A DNA stretch of 64,000 nt from Streptomyces avicenniae (GCF_000719135.1 NZ_JOEK01000002.1:372001-436000); one strand, 5' to 3'; numbered from the stretch's first letter, positions 51,332-60,763 are shown. Numbers and translations: made by a program. Notes: a model not told the origin generated them from the letters alone.

Positions 51332-52347
51332 CCACCGCCCGGGAGACCAAGAACCTGCTCGACCCCGGCTTCGAGCTGACGCTGCGCCCGATGCGCTACC
51401 CGGCGTTCTACGAGCGCTACCGTGACGCGATCAAGAACACCTGGACGGTCGAGGAGGTCGATCTCCACTCGGACGTGGCCGACCTCGCGAAGATGTCGCC
51501 GGGCGAGCAGCACCTGATCGGGCGGCTGGTGGCGTTCTTCGCGACCGGTGACTCGATCGTCGCGAACAACCTGGTGCTGACGCTGTACAAGCACATCAAC
51601 TCGCCGGAGGCGCGGCTGTACCTGTCGCGGCAGCTGTTCGAGGAGGCCGTGCACGTCCAGTTCTACCTGACGCTGCTGGACACGTACATGCCCGATCCGG
51701 ACGACCGCGTCGAGGCGTTCGCGGCGGTGGAGAACATCCCGTCGATCCGGGAGAAGGCGCAGTTCTGCTTCCGCTGGATGGACTCGGTGGAGGACATCGC
51801 GCAGCTGGAGTCGCGGGCCGACCGGCGCCGGTTCCTGCTGAACCTGATCTGCTTCGCTGCGTGCATCGAGGGGCTGTTCTTCTACGGCGCCTTCGCGTAC
51901 GTGTACTGGTTCAGGTCGCGCGGGCTGCTGCACGGGCTGGCGACGGGCACCAACTGGGTGTTCCGGGACGAGAGCTGCCACATGGACTTCGCGTTCGCCG
52001 TGGTGGACACGGTCCGCGAGGAGGAGCCCGACCTCTTCGACGAGGAGATGGAGCGGCAGGTCACGGACATGCTGCGGGAGGCCGTGGAGGCCGAGCTGCA
52101 GTTCGCGCGCGACCTGTGCGGTGACGGCCTGTCGGGGATGAACACCGAGTCGATGCGCGAGTACCTGGAGTGCGTCGCGGACCAGCGGCTGGCGCGGCTG
52201 GGTCTGAAGCCGCTCTACGGCTCGCAGAACCCGTTCGGTTTCATGGAGTTGCAGGACGTCCAGGAGCTGACGAACTTCTTCGAGCGGCGGCCGTCCGCCT
52301 ATCAGGTGGCCGTCGAGGGGAACGTCGCGTTCGACGACGACTTCTGA
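51328..52347 (+). CDS. nrdB: ribonucleotide reductase class Ia small subunit
   Basis: A 339-residue ferritin-like radical subunit. Iron ligands are visible in FFATGDSIVANN (Asp), LFEEAVHVQFY (Glu, His) and, later, CIEGLFFYG and DESCHMDFAF (Glu, His). The Tyr four residues after the first His (HVQFY) matches the radical Tyr122 spacing of E. coli. The C-terminal tail ends NVAFDDDF, the usual peptide that docks to NrdA. GTG start with GAGG 7 nt upstream, overlapping the nrdA stop (GTGA). An ATG two codons earlier is possible. In S. coelicolor nrdS follows. No such gene is found here. Confidence 0.96.
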   Translation: MTTARETKNLLDPGFELTLRPMRYPAFYERYRDAIKNTWTVEEVDLHSDVADLAKMSPGEQHLIGRLVAFFATGDSIVANNLVLTLYKHINSPEARLYLSRQLFEEAVHVQFYLTLLDTYMPDPDDRVEAFAAVENIPSIREKAQFCFRWMDSVEDIAQLESRADRRRFLLNLICFAACIEGLFFYGAFAYVYWFRSRGLLHGLATGTNWVFRDESCHMDFAFAVVDTVREEEPDLFDEEMERQVTDMLREAVEAELQFARDLCGDGLSGMNTESMREYLECVADQRLARLGLKPLYGSQNPFGFMELQDVQELTNFFERRPSAYQVAVEGNVAFDDDF

Positions 52348-52385
52348 CGGGTGTCCCGGCCGCGGGCCGGGACGGGTGCGGGTTC

Positions 52386-52414
52386 CGCCCGGTCGGCCGT
52401 GTGCCGACCGGGCG
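52386..52414 (+). terminator. terminator of the nrdAB operon
   Basis: Perfect 12-bp stem CGCCCGGTCGGC / GCCGACCGGGCG with a CGTGT loop, 38 nt after the nrdB stop. A weaker CCCGGCC/GGCCGGG repeat precedes it. Confidence 0.85.
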
Positions 52415-52432
52415 GCCGTGTCGTCCGGCGTG

Positions 52433-52594
52433 TCATCCGGCGAGGAGGCGCAGCCCGCCCGCGGCGATCCCGCACAGCCCGACGGCGGCCCGTAACAGCC
52501 GCCGTCGGCCCGTCTCGCGGCCTCGGCCGAGCATCCCGGCCAGCAGCAGCATCGCGCCACCGATGAGGAAGGCCCACGCGGCGACCTCGTGCAT
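52433..52594 (-). CDS. 53-residue membrane protein gene with a TTA codon
   Basis: A small gene: MHEVAAWAFLIGGAMLLLAGMLG forms one helix, an Arg-rich loop (RGRETGRRRLLR) follows, then AAVGLCGIAAGGLRLLAG. Two short membrane segments are predicted. GGAGGAGACG sits at perfect distance before the ATG. One Leu in the loop (RRLLR) is encoded by TTA, the codon read only by the bldA tRNA in Streptomyces, so expression may be limited to late growth. It lies 106 nt downstream of the MFS gene on the same strand, with a perfect palindrome between them. Function unknown. Confidence 0.78.
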   Translation of the reverse strand: MHEVAAWAFLIGGAMLLLAGMLGRGRETGRRRLLRAAVGLCGIAAGGLRLLAG

Positions 52595-52637
52595 CGTCTC
52601 CTCCAAGTCCCTTGCGGTCCGGCCGGGTTGACCCGAC

Positions 52638-52664
52638 GGTCACCGAGGATAACCCTCGGTGACC
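52638..52664. promoter_or_regulatory. perfect 11-bp inverted repeat between the MFS and TTA-codon genes
   Basis: GGTCACCGAGG-ATAAC-CCTCGGTGACC. On the minus strand it could terminate the MFS transcript. Alternatively it could serve as an operator: it contains TATCCT, a possible -10 box, 54 nt before the small gene. Both readings remain open. Confidence 0.65.
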
Positions 52665-52700
52665 GATGGTGGGTCTCCGGCCGGGCCGCGGGGCGCGGGG

Positions 52701-54191
52701 TCAGACGGGGGTCTCCACCGGCGCGGGGCGCTCGGCGGGCGCGGGGGCGTCCGGCCGCGGGCGTGCGCGGGGCAGGAACAGCGCGGGCAGCAGGGCGAGC
52801 ACGATGAGCAGGGCGGGCCACACGTACGTGTGCCGGAAGGCGTCGGCGAGCGCCGGTGCGAGGGCGTCCCTGACGGCAGGTCCGGCCGCCTGCACGGCGC
52901 CGAGGGTCCCGGTGTCCCGCGGCAGGGCGTTCTCGATGTTCCCTGCGAGGACGACGGAGACCAGCGCGGCGCCGATCGAACTGCCGATCTGGGGTGCGAT
53001 GCCGAGGATGGTGCTGACGACCGGGACCTCGCCCTGGGGCACGCCGCGGCTCACGGCCGTCATGATCGGCATCATCGTCGAGCCGACGCCGATGCCCATC
53101 ACCACCAGCGGGGTGAGCAGTCGCCAGTACGGGGTGTCCGCGCCGACCTGGGTGACGAACGCGGCGAAGCCGAGCCCGGCCGCCGACAGGCCGAAGAGCA
53201 CCAGGCGCCCCGCGGCGACGCGGCCGTACAGGCGGCCGACGACCTGGAGCGTCAGCCCGGTGGCGAGGGCCTGCGGTATGCCCAGCAGACCGGCGGACGT
53301 GGCGCTCTCGCCGCGCGCCAGTTGGAGGAAGAGCGGCAGCAGGAGCATGGAGCCGAAGTAGGCGGTGGTGAACAGGGCGAGGGTGGCCACCCCGGCGCCG
53401 GTGGTGCGGCGCCGCAGGATGCGCAGGTCGAGCAGGGGGTGGCGTGCCGTCAGCGCGCGGGCGGTGAAGGCGCCGACCAGCAGGACTCCGGCGGCGGTGG
53501 GCAGGAGGGTGCCCGGGGCGGTGAAGTCGCCGCGTTCGCCGCCGGTGGCCAGCCCGTAGAGGAGCAGGGCGAGCCCAGGGGAGAGCGCGAGCAGGCCCGG
53601 TACGTCGAGCCGTACGCCGCCGCTCGGGTTCTCGCGGGGGAAGAGGCGTCCTGCGGCGAGCAGGGCGAGGGCGCCGATGGGCACGTTGACGAAGAAGATC
53701 CACCGCCAGGACACGTCGTCCACGAGCCAGCCGCCCAGGGTGGGCCCGGCGAGCGGGCCGATCAGGACGGGCAGGCCCATGATGCTCATCATGCGGCCCA
53801 GGGTCTCGGGGGTGGAGGCGCGGACGACGATCGTCATGCCGACCGGCATCACCATGCCGCCGCCGAGCCCTTGGAGGACGCGGAAGAGGATCAGGGACTC
53901 GGTGCTCCAGGCCAGTCCTGCGAGGGCGGAGCCGAGGGTGAACAGGCCGATGGACAGCAGGTAGAGCCGCCGGGTGCCGACGCGGGCGATGGCCCAGGCG
54001 GTGAGGGGGATGACGGCGGCGAGGGCCAGGGTGTAGCCGGTGGCGACCCACTGGAGGGTGGCGAGGGAGGCGTCGAACTCGTCGGCGAGCCGGGCCAGCG
54101 CGACGTTGACCACGGTCACGTCCAGCACGGTCATCATCGAGCCGAGGACGACGACGGCGGCGGTCGCCGCGGGGGAGGCGGCGCGCGTCAT
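52701..54191 (-). CDS. MFS drug efflux transporter, DHA2 (EmrB/QacA) family
   Basis: A 496-residue transporter with 14 predicted helices. Motif A is WAIARVGTRRLYLLS, motif C-like GPLAGPTLGGWLVDDVSWRWIFFVNVPIG marks the DHA2 proton antiporters, and motif D1 is MTVLDVTVVNVALARLADEF. The ATG overlaps the stop of the FMN reductase gene (ATGA), so both are expressed together. The C terminus is a Pro/Arg-rich tail. Probably exports a hydrophobic drug or a metabolite. The substrate is not predictable from sequence. Confidence 0.95.
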   Translation of the reverse strand: MTRAASPAATAAVVVLGSMMTVLDVTVVNVALARLADEFDASLATLQWVATGYTLALAAVIPLTAWAIARVGTRRLYLLSIGLFTLGSALAGLAWSTESLILFRVLQGLGGGMVMPVGMTIVVRASTPETLGRMMSIMGLPVLIGPLAGPTLGGWLVDDVSWRWIFFVNVPIGALALLAAGRLFPRENPSGGVRLDVPGLLALSPGLALLLYGLATGGERGDFTAPGTLLPTAAGVLLVGAFTARALTARHPLLDLRILRRRTTGAGVATLALFTTAYFGSMLLLPLFLQLARGESATSAGLLGIPQALATGLTLQVVGRLYGRVAAGRLVLFGLSAAGLGFAAFVTQVGADTPYWRLLTPLVVMGIGVGSTMMPIMTAVSRGVPQGEVPVVSTILGIAPQIGSSIGAALVSVVLAGNIENALPRDTGTLGAVQAAGPAVRDALAPALADAFRHTYVWPALLIVLALLPALFLPRARPRPDAPAPAERPAPVETPV

Positions 54192-54757
54192 GACACGTAC
54201 GGGGTGGTCGCGCGGGCCTCGCGCAGCGCGTGGGCCCACCAGGCGAGTCGGTTCAGCATGCCGGTGGCGGCGTCGGTCGGGCCCTTGGGTTCGGTGAGGA
54301 AGCCGTCGGTGTCGAAGTGGTTCCAGACACCGTGGAAGCTGACCGTGTCGCGGACGGTGACGGCGTGCAGTTCGGCGAAGACGGTCCGCAGCTGCTCGAC
54401 GGCGCGCAGGCCACCGGAGAGGCCGCCGTAGGAGACGAAGCCGACCGGCTTGGCGTGCCATTCGTGGTTGTACCAGTCGATCATGTTCTTCAGACCGGCG
54501 GGGAAGCTGTGGTTGTACTCGGGGGTGACGACGACGAAGGCGTCGGCGGCGGTGAGCCTGGCGCCCAGTTCCTCGTGGCCCCCGCCGCGCATCGTCAGGG
54601 CGAGCGGGGTGTCGGCGAGATCGACGATGTCCACGTCGATCCCGCCGTGCCGGGCCGCGAGGTCCGCGAACCAGCGGGCGACGACGGTGCCGAACCGGCC
54701 CTCACGGACGCTGCCGATGATGAGGGCGACCTTCAGGTGCGGTGCTGCCGGGGACAT
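54188..54757 (-). CDS. NADPH-dependent FMN reductase
   Basis: A 189-residue flavodoxin-like reductase. The FMN phosphate loop is IIGSVREGRFGTVVARWF, and the second binding stretch is VVTPEYNHSFPAGLKNMIDWYNHEWHAKPVGFVSYGGLSGGLRAVEQL, the classic EYNHS plus GG motif of the family. The ATG is preceded by AGAGGAGA at good distance. It is first of a two-gene operon with the MFS pump, coupled by a 4-nt overlap. Such reductases often detoxify quinones, so the pair may handle a redox-active compound. Confidence 0.94.
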   Translation of the reverse strand: MSPAAPHLKVALIIGSVREGRFGTVVARWFADLAARHGGIDVDIVDLADTPLALTMRGGGHEELGARLTAADAFVVVTPEYNHSFPAGLKNMIDWYNHEWHAKPVGFVSYGGLSGGLRAVEQLRTVFAELHAVTVRDTVSFHGVWNHFDTDGFLTEPKGPTDAATGMLNRLAWWAHALREARATTPYVS

Positions 54758-54889
54758 GGCGATCTCCTCTGCTGTACGCCGCGCCCGGTGGAGGCCACCG
54801 GGCGCGGCGCCCGAAGCTGACGAGGAAGATTCTGAAACTTCAAGTGAAGTTGATGTCAACCGGGCGCCGCGCGGGTGCCGCACGATCCG

Positions 54890-55624
54890 TCAGATGCCGC
54901 AGCTGGGCGCGGACCAGAAGCGGGTCGAGCGGTTCGCCAGGTGGGCGTGGTCGTTGTGGTCGGGGTAGCCGGGGCCGAGGATCTCGTTGAACCCGTGGTA
55001 GCGGGCCCGCTGGACGATCTGGCAGAACGTCGGCGAGCCGGTGAGGTCGATCGCGTCGCCGTAGAGGTGGCGGCTGGTGGCCGAGCCGCCCGCCGCGCTG
55101 TTGCAGGAGCTGGAGCGGAAGCCGCTGCTCGTGTTGATCGGCCGGTCGCCGAGGGCGTGGCGCAGCGCCTCCAGCTTCCACATGTTCACCAGGGCGTTGG
55201 CGCGGGCCTGGGCCGCGCTGACGGCGCCGCCCGACCACGTGCTGTTGCAGCGGTTCAGTTCGGCGTAGGTGAAGTGGACCGGGGTGCAGTCGTTGTCCTG
55301 GAGCTCGTAGATCTTGTTGAACGTCTGCTGTCCGGCGACGCCGTCGGCGGAGAGGCCGTACGCCTGCTGGAACCGGGTCACGGCGGCGGCGGTGGCGGGG
55401 CCGTAGGAGCCGTCGAGCGCGAGGACGGCGCCGTAGGCCGGGTAGCCGGAGACGCGGATCTGGAGCTGGCGGACGTCCTCGCCGGTGGCGCCCTGGGAGA
55501 GACTGCGGCCCCAGGTGTAGCAGCCGTCGGCGCGGGCCGTCCCCGCCATGGCGACGTTTCCGGCCACCGCGAGTGATGTGAGCATGACAATACTGAGGAG
55601 ACAGCGGACCACTCGTCTGTACAT
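54890..55624 (-). CDS. secreted peptidoglycan-binding Zn D-Ala-D-Ala carboxypeptidase (M15)
   Basis: A 244-residue exoenzyme. A Sec signal peptide (residues 1-32, ending AGTARA-DG) is followed by a PG_binding_1 repeat (SQGATGEDVRQLQIRVSGYPAYGAVLALDGSYGPATAAAVTRFQQAYGL) and a Peptidase_M15 domain: Zn ligands in SRHLYGDAIDL (His, Asp) and PDHNDHAHL (His). This is the domain plan of the S. albus G carboxypeptidase. It trims peptidoglycan stem peptides outside the cell. Seven or more cysteines in the mature part suggest disulfides. AGGAGG precedes the ATG. Single gene. Confidence 0.95.
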   Translation of the reverse strand: MYRRVVRCLLSIVMLTSLAVAGNVAMAGTARADGCYTWGRSLSQGATGEDVRQLQIRVSGYPAYGAVLALDGSYGPATAAAVTRFQQAYGLSADGVAGQQTFNKIYELQDNDCTPVHFTYAELNRCNSTWSGGAVSAAQARANALVNMWKLEALRHALGDRPINTSSGFRSSSCNSAAGGSATSRHLYGDAIDLTGSPTFCQIVQRARYHGFNEILGPGYPDHNDHAHLANRSTRFWSAPSCGI

Positions 55625-55773
55625 TTCGCCTCCTGGTCGGGAGCGGGCACGGGGGTGGTGAACCGTACGTCCCGAGCCTGGCCCATGGAGTCAACGCGCG
55701 TCAACCGGGCGGTGGTTGCGGGCGGGGCGGCCGGGTGGGGGTGTCCGGCCGCCGTCGCGGCGTGGGGTGGGTG

Positions 55774-56403
55774 TCAGTCGTTGGGGACGGTGGCGTACCG
55801 GGGGGTGCCTTCGTCCATCATCTTGAGGGCGCGCTTGCGGTCGCGCTTGGAGAGCCGGTCGATGTAGAGGCGGCCGTGGAGGTGGTCGGTCTCGTGCTGG
55901 AGGCAGCGGGCGAAGTAGCCGCTGCCGCGGACGGCGATGGGCTTGCCTGAGGCGTCCTGGCCGCGGACGACGGCCTCGTCGGGGCGGGGCAGTTCGGCGT
56001 AGGCGGTGGGGACGGACAGGCAGCCCTCGTCGCTGTCGTCGAGGACGCGCCGGGTGGCGGGCAGTTCGTCGAGGACGGGGTTGCAGACGACGCCGACGTG
56101 CCGTACGCCCTTGTCGTCGGCGCAGTCGTAGACGAAGACCTTGAGATCGACGCCGATCTGGTTGGCGGCGAGGCCGACGCCTTCTGCGGCGCGCTGGCTG
56201 GCGAACATGTCGTCGATCAGGGCGGCCAGTTCGTCGCCGAACTCGGTGACCTCCCGGCATTCGCGGTGCAGCATGGGGTGTCCGACGACGGTGATGGGAC
56301 GTGCGGTGCCGCGTTCGCGGTGGGCGCGTTCGCGCTCCTCGCAGTCCTGGGTGTCGTCGGCGAACTCGTCGCCGGTCGGCTCATCGGTGTCGTGCTGCGC
56401 CAT
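55774..56403 (-). CDS. def: peptide deformylase
   Basis: A 209-residue peptide deformylase that removes the formyl group from nascent proteins. All three motifs are intact: [10 protein letters not shown] (residues 75-84), EGCLSVP with ligand Cys128, and QHETDHLHG with ligands His170 and His174 and catalytic Glu171. An acidic N-terminal extension of about 35 residues is unusual but common in actinobacterial copies. GGCGGAGACG lies before the ATG. Streptomyces usually carry several def genes, and this one is not next to fmt, so it is likely a secondary copy. Confidence 0.96.
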   Translation of the reverse strand: MAQHDTDEPTGDEFADDTQDCEERERAHRERGTARPITVVGHPMLHRECREVTEFGDELAALIDDMFASQRAAEGVGLAANQIGVDLKVFVYDCADDKGVRHVGVVCNPVLDELPATRRVLDDSDEGCLSVPTAYAELPRPDEAVVRGQDASGKPIAVRGSGYFARCLQHETDHLHGRLYIDRLSKRDRKRALKMMDEGTPRYATVPND

Positions 56404-56519
56404 CGTCTCCGCCGTCTGTTCTTCCGTGTCGGGGTCGGCCGCCCGGGGGGCCGTTCATCCGTACAGCTTACGGCGCGTGGCGGGTGCGGCGGCCGGGTGC
56501 GGGGGCGAGGCGGTGGGGG

Positions 56520-57515
56520 TCAGCAGACCTCTTCGAGGTCGCGCCAGTCCCTGGTGTCGGGGCTGTCGGCGACCCAGCCGTCGAGGAGGCCGCGGACGAG
56601 GGCGCTGGGGGCGGCGATGCCGCATTCACGTTCGGGTGACCACAGGGTGCCGGTGCCGGTGTGGCCGAGGGGTCCCGGGTGTCCCGGGACGCTGTGGTCG
56701 TGGGGGTCGTGCTGGGCCATGCCGTCGCCCTGTTCGCTGGGCATGCGGCTCTCGGAGCAGGAGCGGCAGAGCAGGCGGACGGAGGAGGACCAGTCCTCGG
56801 CGGCGTAGCCGGCGTCGGCGGCGAGGCGTTCGAGGGCGTCGCGGTCGGTCTCGGTGGCGGCTTCGATGAGGACGACCCAGGTGGGCACGGCGGAGGGGGC
56901 CCACAGCTCGATCTCGTCGAAGACGGGGTAGACGGACGTGCCGCCGGTGATGCCGGTCATGGTGCGTTCGCCGCGGGGGACGCCGTCGTGGAGGACGACC
57001 TCGCCCCAGCGGCGTCCCGAGGAGGGCAGCGGGATGTTGAGCAGTTCGATGCGGGCGGGGTCGAGGCGGCGGCCCCAGACGACCTCGGCCTCGCCTTCGG
57101 GGGAGAGGCGGACGGCGGCGCCGCCGAGGTCCATGCCGAGGGGTTCGCCGGTGGCGGACGCCTCGCCGGGGACGGCGAGCCCGTAGGCCTGCCAGGCGCG
57201 GCGGGCCAGGGGCCAGTCCTGGAGGGCGGTGGCGGCGATGCCGACGTTCCACCAGTCGGGGGCGCCGCCGTCCTTCTCCAGGAGGGCCACGGCGCGGAGT
57301 CCGGCGGATCTGGCCTGTTCCCAGTCGTGGCGGAACTTGTGGAGGAGGGCGAGGTTGAACCAGGACTCGGACAGCCAGGGCTCCAGGTCGGCGGCGCGGG
57401 TGAGCAGCGCGTCGGCGTCCTCGTAGCGGCCGTCGTCGATGAGGGTGAAAGCGCGGTCGGTGGCGAGCCGCCAGTCCGTGGACGGCCGCTGCCTGACCCT
57501 GCCGAAGATCCTCAC
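56520..57515 (-). CDS. tetratricopeptide repeat protein
   Basis: A 331-residue cytosolic protein. Residues about 15-110 are TPR-like helices (DRAFTLIDDGRYEDADALLTRAADLEPWLSESWFNLALLHKFRHDWEQARSAGLRAVALLEKDG; WWNVGIAATALQDWPLARRAWQAYG). The middle is a beta-rich domain (VRLSPEGEAEVVWGRRLDPARIELLNIPLPSSGRRWGEVVLHDG). The end has a CRSCSESRMP motif with two cysteines and His-rich HDPHDHSVPGHPGPLGH, possibly a metal site, then ECGIAAPSALVRGLLDGWV. I recall it as a conserved Streptomyces protein near sigR. No function is known. GTG start. Confidence 0.85.
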   Translation of the reverse strand: MRIFGRVRQRPSTDWRLATDRAFTLIDDGRYEDADALLTRAADLEPWLSESWFNLALLHKFRHDWEQARSAGLRAVALLEKDGGAPDWWNVGIAATALQDWPLARRAWQAYGLAVPGEASATGEPLGMDLGGAAVRLSPEGEAEVVWGRRLDPARIELLNIPLPSSGRRWGEVVLHDGVPRGERTMTGITGGTSVYPVFDEIELWAPSAVPTWVVLIEAATETDRDALERLAADAGYAAEDWSSSVRLLCRSCSESRMPSEQGDGMAQHDPHDHSVPGHPGPLGHTGTGTLWSPERECGIAAPSALVRGLLDGWVADSPDTRDWRDLEEVC

Positions 57516-57754
57516 GGTGTCCTGCCTGATTCCCGTCTCGTGGCGTGCACTTCACACATCTCCTGTCCTGACCCGATGGCATCCAACCATGGGCGGACGG
57601 GCTCCTGCTCACAGCATGGGTCAGCCGGAGGGCGCGCGCGAGACGGCGGGGGCGTGGCGGTGGGGCATACGGACGCCCGGCGTGCGACGGTGGCGCGCCG
57701 GGCGGGAGGGGGACGGGGCGGGGCCGTTCGGGTGACGGCGGGATGGTCGCCGGG

Positions 57755-58059
57755 TCAGGAGGCGGGGCGGCCTGTGGTGTCGGGCTGCGGGGCGGGGGCG
57801 GGGTCGCCGGTGCGCAGGACGTCGATGCGGTCGAGGATCTTGGCGCGGAGGTCGGCGGGGACCTCGTCCTGGCCGCAGCAGCGTTTGACGAGCTTCTTGA
57901 CCGACTGTTCGAGGCCGTAGGTCTCCAGGCAGGGGCCGCAGTCGTCGATGTGCTCGCGGAACTTGGCGCAGTCCCCGTCGGGCATCTCGTCGTCCAGGTA
58001 CTCGTAGAGACGGCCGAGGACCTCGGAGCAGTCCGTGGGGTGGGACGACGGTTCGCCGG

Positions 58060-58063
<4 letters not shown>
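57755..58063 (-). CDS. rsrA: zinc-binding redox-sensitive anti-sigma factor RsrA
   Basis: A 102-residue ZAS-family anti-sigma factor. The zinc/thiol switch is complete: Cys12, His38, Cys42 and Cys45 (HIDDCGPC is the HxxxCxxC motif), with extra Cys32, Cys62 and Cys63. It holds SigR until disulfide stress oxidises it and releases the sigma factor. The ATG overlaps the sigR stop (ATGA), so the pair is translationally coupled. The C-terminal tail ([17 protein letters not shown]) is disordered. Confidence 0.97.
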
Positions 58064-58902
<839 letters not shown>

Positions 58903-58940
58903 GGGGCGTGGTCTCCCTTTCTCACGGCTGTCGGGGGTGT

Positions 58941-58967
58941 CAACACGCGAGGGGCGTGTGACATTCC
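58941..58967 (-). promoter_or_regulatory. SigR-dependent promoter of sigR
   Basis: On the minus strand GGAAT, an 18-nt spacer and GTTG match the SigR consensus (GGAAT-N18-GTT) exactly. It starts 38 nt upstream of the distal ATG and fits the autoregulated sigRp2 promoter. Confidence 0.9.
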
Positions 58968-59004
58968 CGGCGCCGGAGCGGGAGGGGGTGGGGGGCAGTG
59001 GGGG

Positions 59005-59820
59005 TCAGAAGAGGGTTTCGGCCTCGGGGGCGGTGAGGCGGCGCAGGAGGTCGGGGCCGTTGTTCCTGACGTTGCTGACGTCGCCGGGGACGGGGAAGGC
59101 GACGAAGCGGCCTGTCGGGAGGCCGGTGAGAAGGGGGCGTACGGCTTCCGGGTCGGTGCGTGCGGGGTCGAGCCAGGAGTCCCAGCGGTCGCGGGGCAGG
59201 ACGACGGGCATCCGGGGGTGGATGTCGGCGAGGGTCCTGGGGCCGTTGTCGCCCGCGGGCTCGGGCAGCGGTTCGCCGTCGGCCTCGGTGGTGACGACCG
59301 TGCAGGTGGCCCACCAGGCCGACGGGTGGTCGTCGGGCAGCGTCCGGTCGCGCCAGAACTCGTAGAGCCCGGCGAACGCCATGACGGATCCGTCCAGGGG
59401 GGTGACGAAGTAGGGCTGCTTGCGGGGGCGCTTCCGCTTGCCCTTCTCCTCCTGGGCGCGCTCGGCGTCACCGGTGATCCACTCGTAGTAGCCGTCGGCG
59501 GGTATGAGGCAGCGGCGGGCGGCGAAGGGGCGGCGGTAGGACGTCTTCTCGTGGACGGTCTCCGCGCGGGCGTTGATCATGCGGGCGGCGCCCTCGGGCG
59601 ACTTGGCCCAGGAGGGGACCAGGCCCCAGCGCAGGGCGCGGAGCTGCCGTACGGGCTCGGGGCCCTCGCCGCGCACGGGGCGTTCGAGCACGGCGTGGAC
59701 CTCTTTGGTGGGTGCCACGTTCCAGTCGGCGGGGAGGGGGTTCTCCGGGTCCCAGAGCGTGACGTCGAAGAGCCCTGCGAGGTCTTCGGGCCTTCTGCTC
59801 GCCGCATACCGTCCACACAT
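59005..59820 (-). CDS. SOS response-associated peptidase (SRAP/HMCES/YedK)
   Basis: A 271-residue SRAP protein that crosslinks to abasic sites in single-stranded DNA. Met1 is followed by the catalytic Cys2 (MCGRYAASRRPEDLAGLF). Other conserved residues are Asn in DWNVAPTKE, RWGLVPSWA, INARAETV, Glu in LIPADGYYEW and His in IHPRMPVVL. An Arg/Lys-rich insertion (KGKRKRPRKQ) is unusual. TACCCT lies 7 nt upstream of the ATG with no ribosome binding site, so the mRNA is probably leaderless, which leaves Cys2 ready after Met removal. Confidence 0.95.
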   Translation of the reverse strand: MCGRYAASRRPEDLAGLFDVTLWDPENPLPADWNVAPTKEVHAVLERPVRGEGPEPVRQLRALRWGLVPSWAKSPEGAARMINARAETVHEKTSYRRPFAARRCLIPADGYYEWITGDAERAQEEKGKRKRPRKQPYFVTPLDGSVMAFAGLYEFWRDRTLPDDHPSAWWATCTVVTTEADGEPLPEPAGDNGPRTLADIHPRMPVVLPRDRWDSWLDPARTDPEAVRPLLTGLPTGRFVAFPVPGDVSNVRNNGPDLLRRLTAPEAETLF

Positions 59821-59827
59821 ACGACCC

Positions 59828-59833
59828 AGGGTA
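59828..59833 (-). promoter_or_regulatory. -10 element for the leaderless SRAP transcript
   Basis: TACCCT, 7 nt before the ATG. This is the third TACCCT-leaderless start in the window. Confidence 0.55.
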
Positions 59834-59959
59834 GTCGTGCGCACCGACAGCCTCGTCCGCCTCGGGGGTGGCGGGGGGTGGCGGTCCTGTCGAGCTCGCG
59901 GAGGGGCGGCGCTATGGTGTTCGCCACCCCACGCCGGTCCACCCAGAAGACGGGATCCC

Positions 59960-60757
59960 ATGGACTACTGCTCGACTTGTCGCAGGCATCTGAACGGCGC
60001 GTTGATCTGCCCGGGTTGCGGGGAGTTGACGGAGCGGGGGCGTGGTGGCGCGGACGGCGGCGGGGGGCCGGGGGCGGCGGCCGTCCGGGACGTGACGACG
60101 TCGGTGGGGGCGGCGGACGGCGGCCCCGAGGGGGAGGACGGTGCGCGCGCGTCCCGGCGGGGGCGGTCGGCGCACGCGGCGCGGCCCCGCACGCGGCGCC
60201 GGTACGCGGTGGCGACGGTGCTGGGCCTGGTGGTGCTGGGTGTGGCGGTGGCCGAGGTGGGTGACGTGGGGCTGCCGCCGGTGCTTTCGACGTCGGACGG
60301 GGGTGGTGAGCCGGAGGCGGCGGCGTCGCCCTCGCCGTCGCGGGAGGCCGTGCCGGAGGACGGGGGGACGGCGTCGGAGGATCCGGGGGTGCCGCCCGTG
60401 CCGGAGCCGGGGGCGGACGGGACGCCGGGGGGCGGGGAGAGCGTGGCGGAGGACGGCGGGGAGGAGCCGGACGGGGACGGGGCGACGGTCGTGGAGCCCT
60501 CGGAGTCCGGCGCGCCGGAGGACGAGGGGGCGACGCCGGAGCCGCCGCCCGTGTCCGAGCCGTCCGCGCCGGGTGAGCCGAGCAGTGAGGAGCCGGTGCC
60601 TCCGTCTCCTGGGACGGAGGACCCTGACCCGTCGCCGACGACGCCTGCTCCGCCGCCGCCGGGGACGCCGTCCCCCGACCCGCCGACGCCCACGGACGAC
60701 GGGGGTGGCGGGGGTGGGGGCGGGGATGACGACGACTGCTGGTGGTTCTGGTGCTGA
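59960..60757 (+). CDS. zinc-ribbon, single-TM, Pro/acid-rich protein ending CWWFWC (SCO2400-like)
   Basis: A 265-residue protein. The N-terminus MDYCSTCRRHLNGALICPGCG is a four-cysteine zinc ribbon. An Arg-rich loop precedes a membrane helix near residues 83-100 (YAVATVLGLVVLGVAVAEVG). The rest, outside the cell, is a long low-complexity tail of Pro, Glu, Ser and Gly that ends in poly-Gly, DDDD and a final CWWFWC hexapeptide. It resembles what I remember as the SCO2400 family, also present near sigR/SRAP genes. The conserved aromatic, cysteine-flanked end may be functional. Function unknown. Confidence 0.8.
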   Translation: MDYCSTCRRHLNGALICPGCGELTERGRGGADGGGGPGAAAVRDVTTSVGAADGGPEGEDGARASRRGRSAHAARPRTRRRYAVATVLGLVVLGVAVAEVGDVGLPPVLSTSDGGGEPEAAASPSPSREAVPEDGGTASEDPGVPPVPEPGADGTPGGGESVAEDGGEEPDGDGATVVEPSESGAPEDEGATPEPPPVSEPSAPGEPSSEEPVPPSPGTEDPDPSPTTPAPPPPGTPSPDPPTPTDDGGGGGGGGDDDDCWWFWC

Positions 60758-60763
60758 GGGTGT

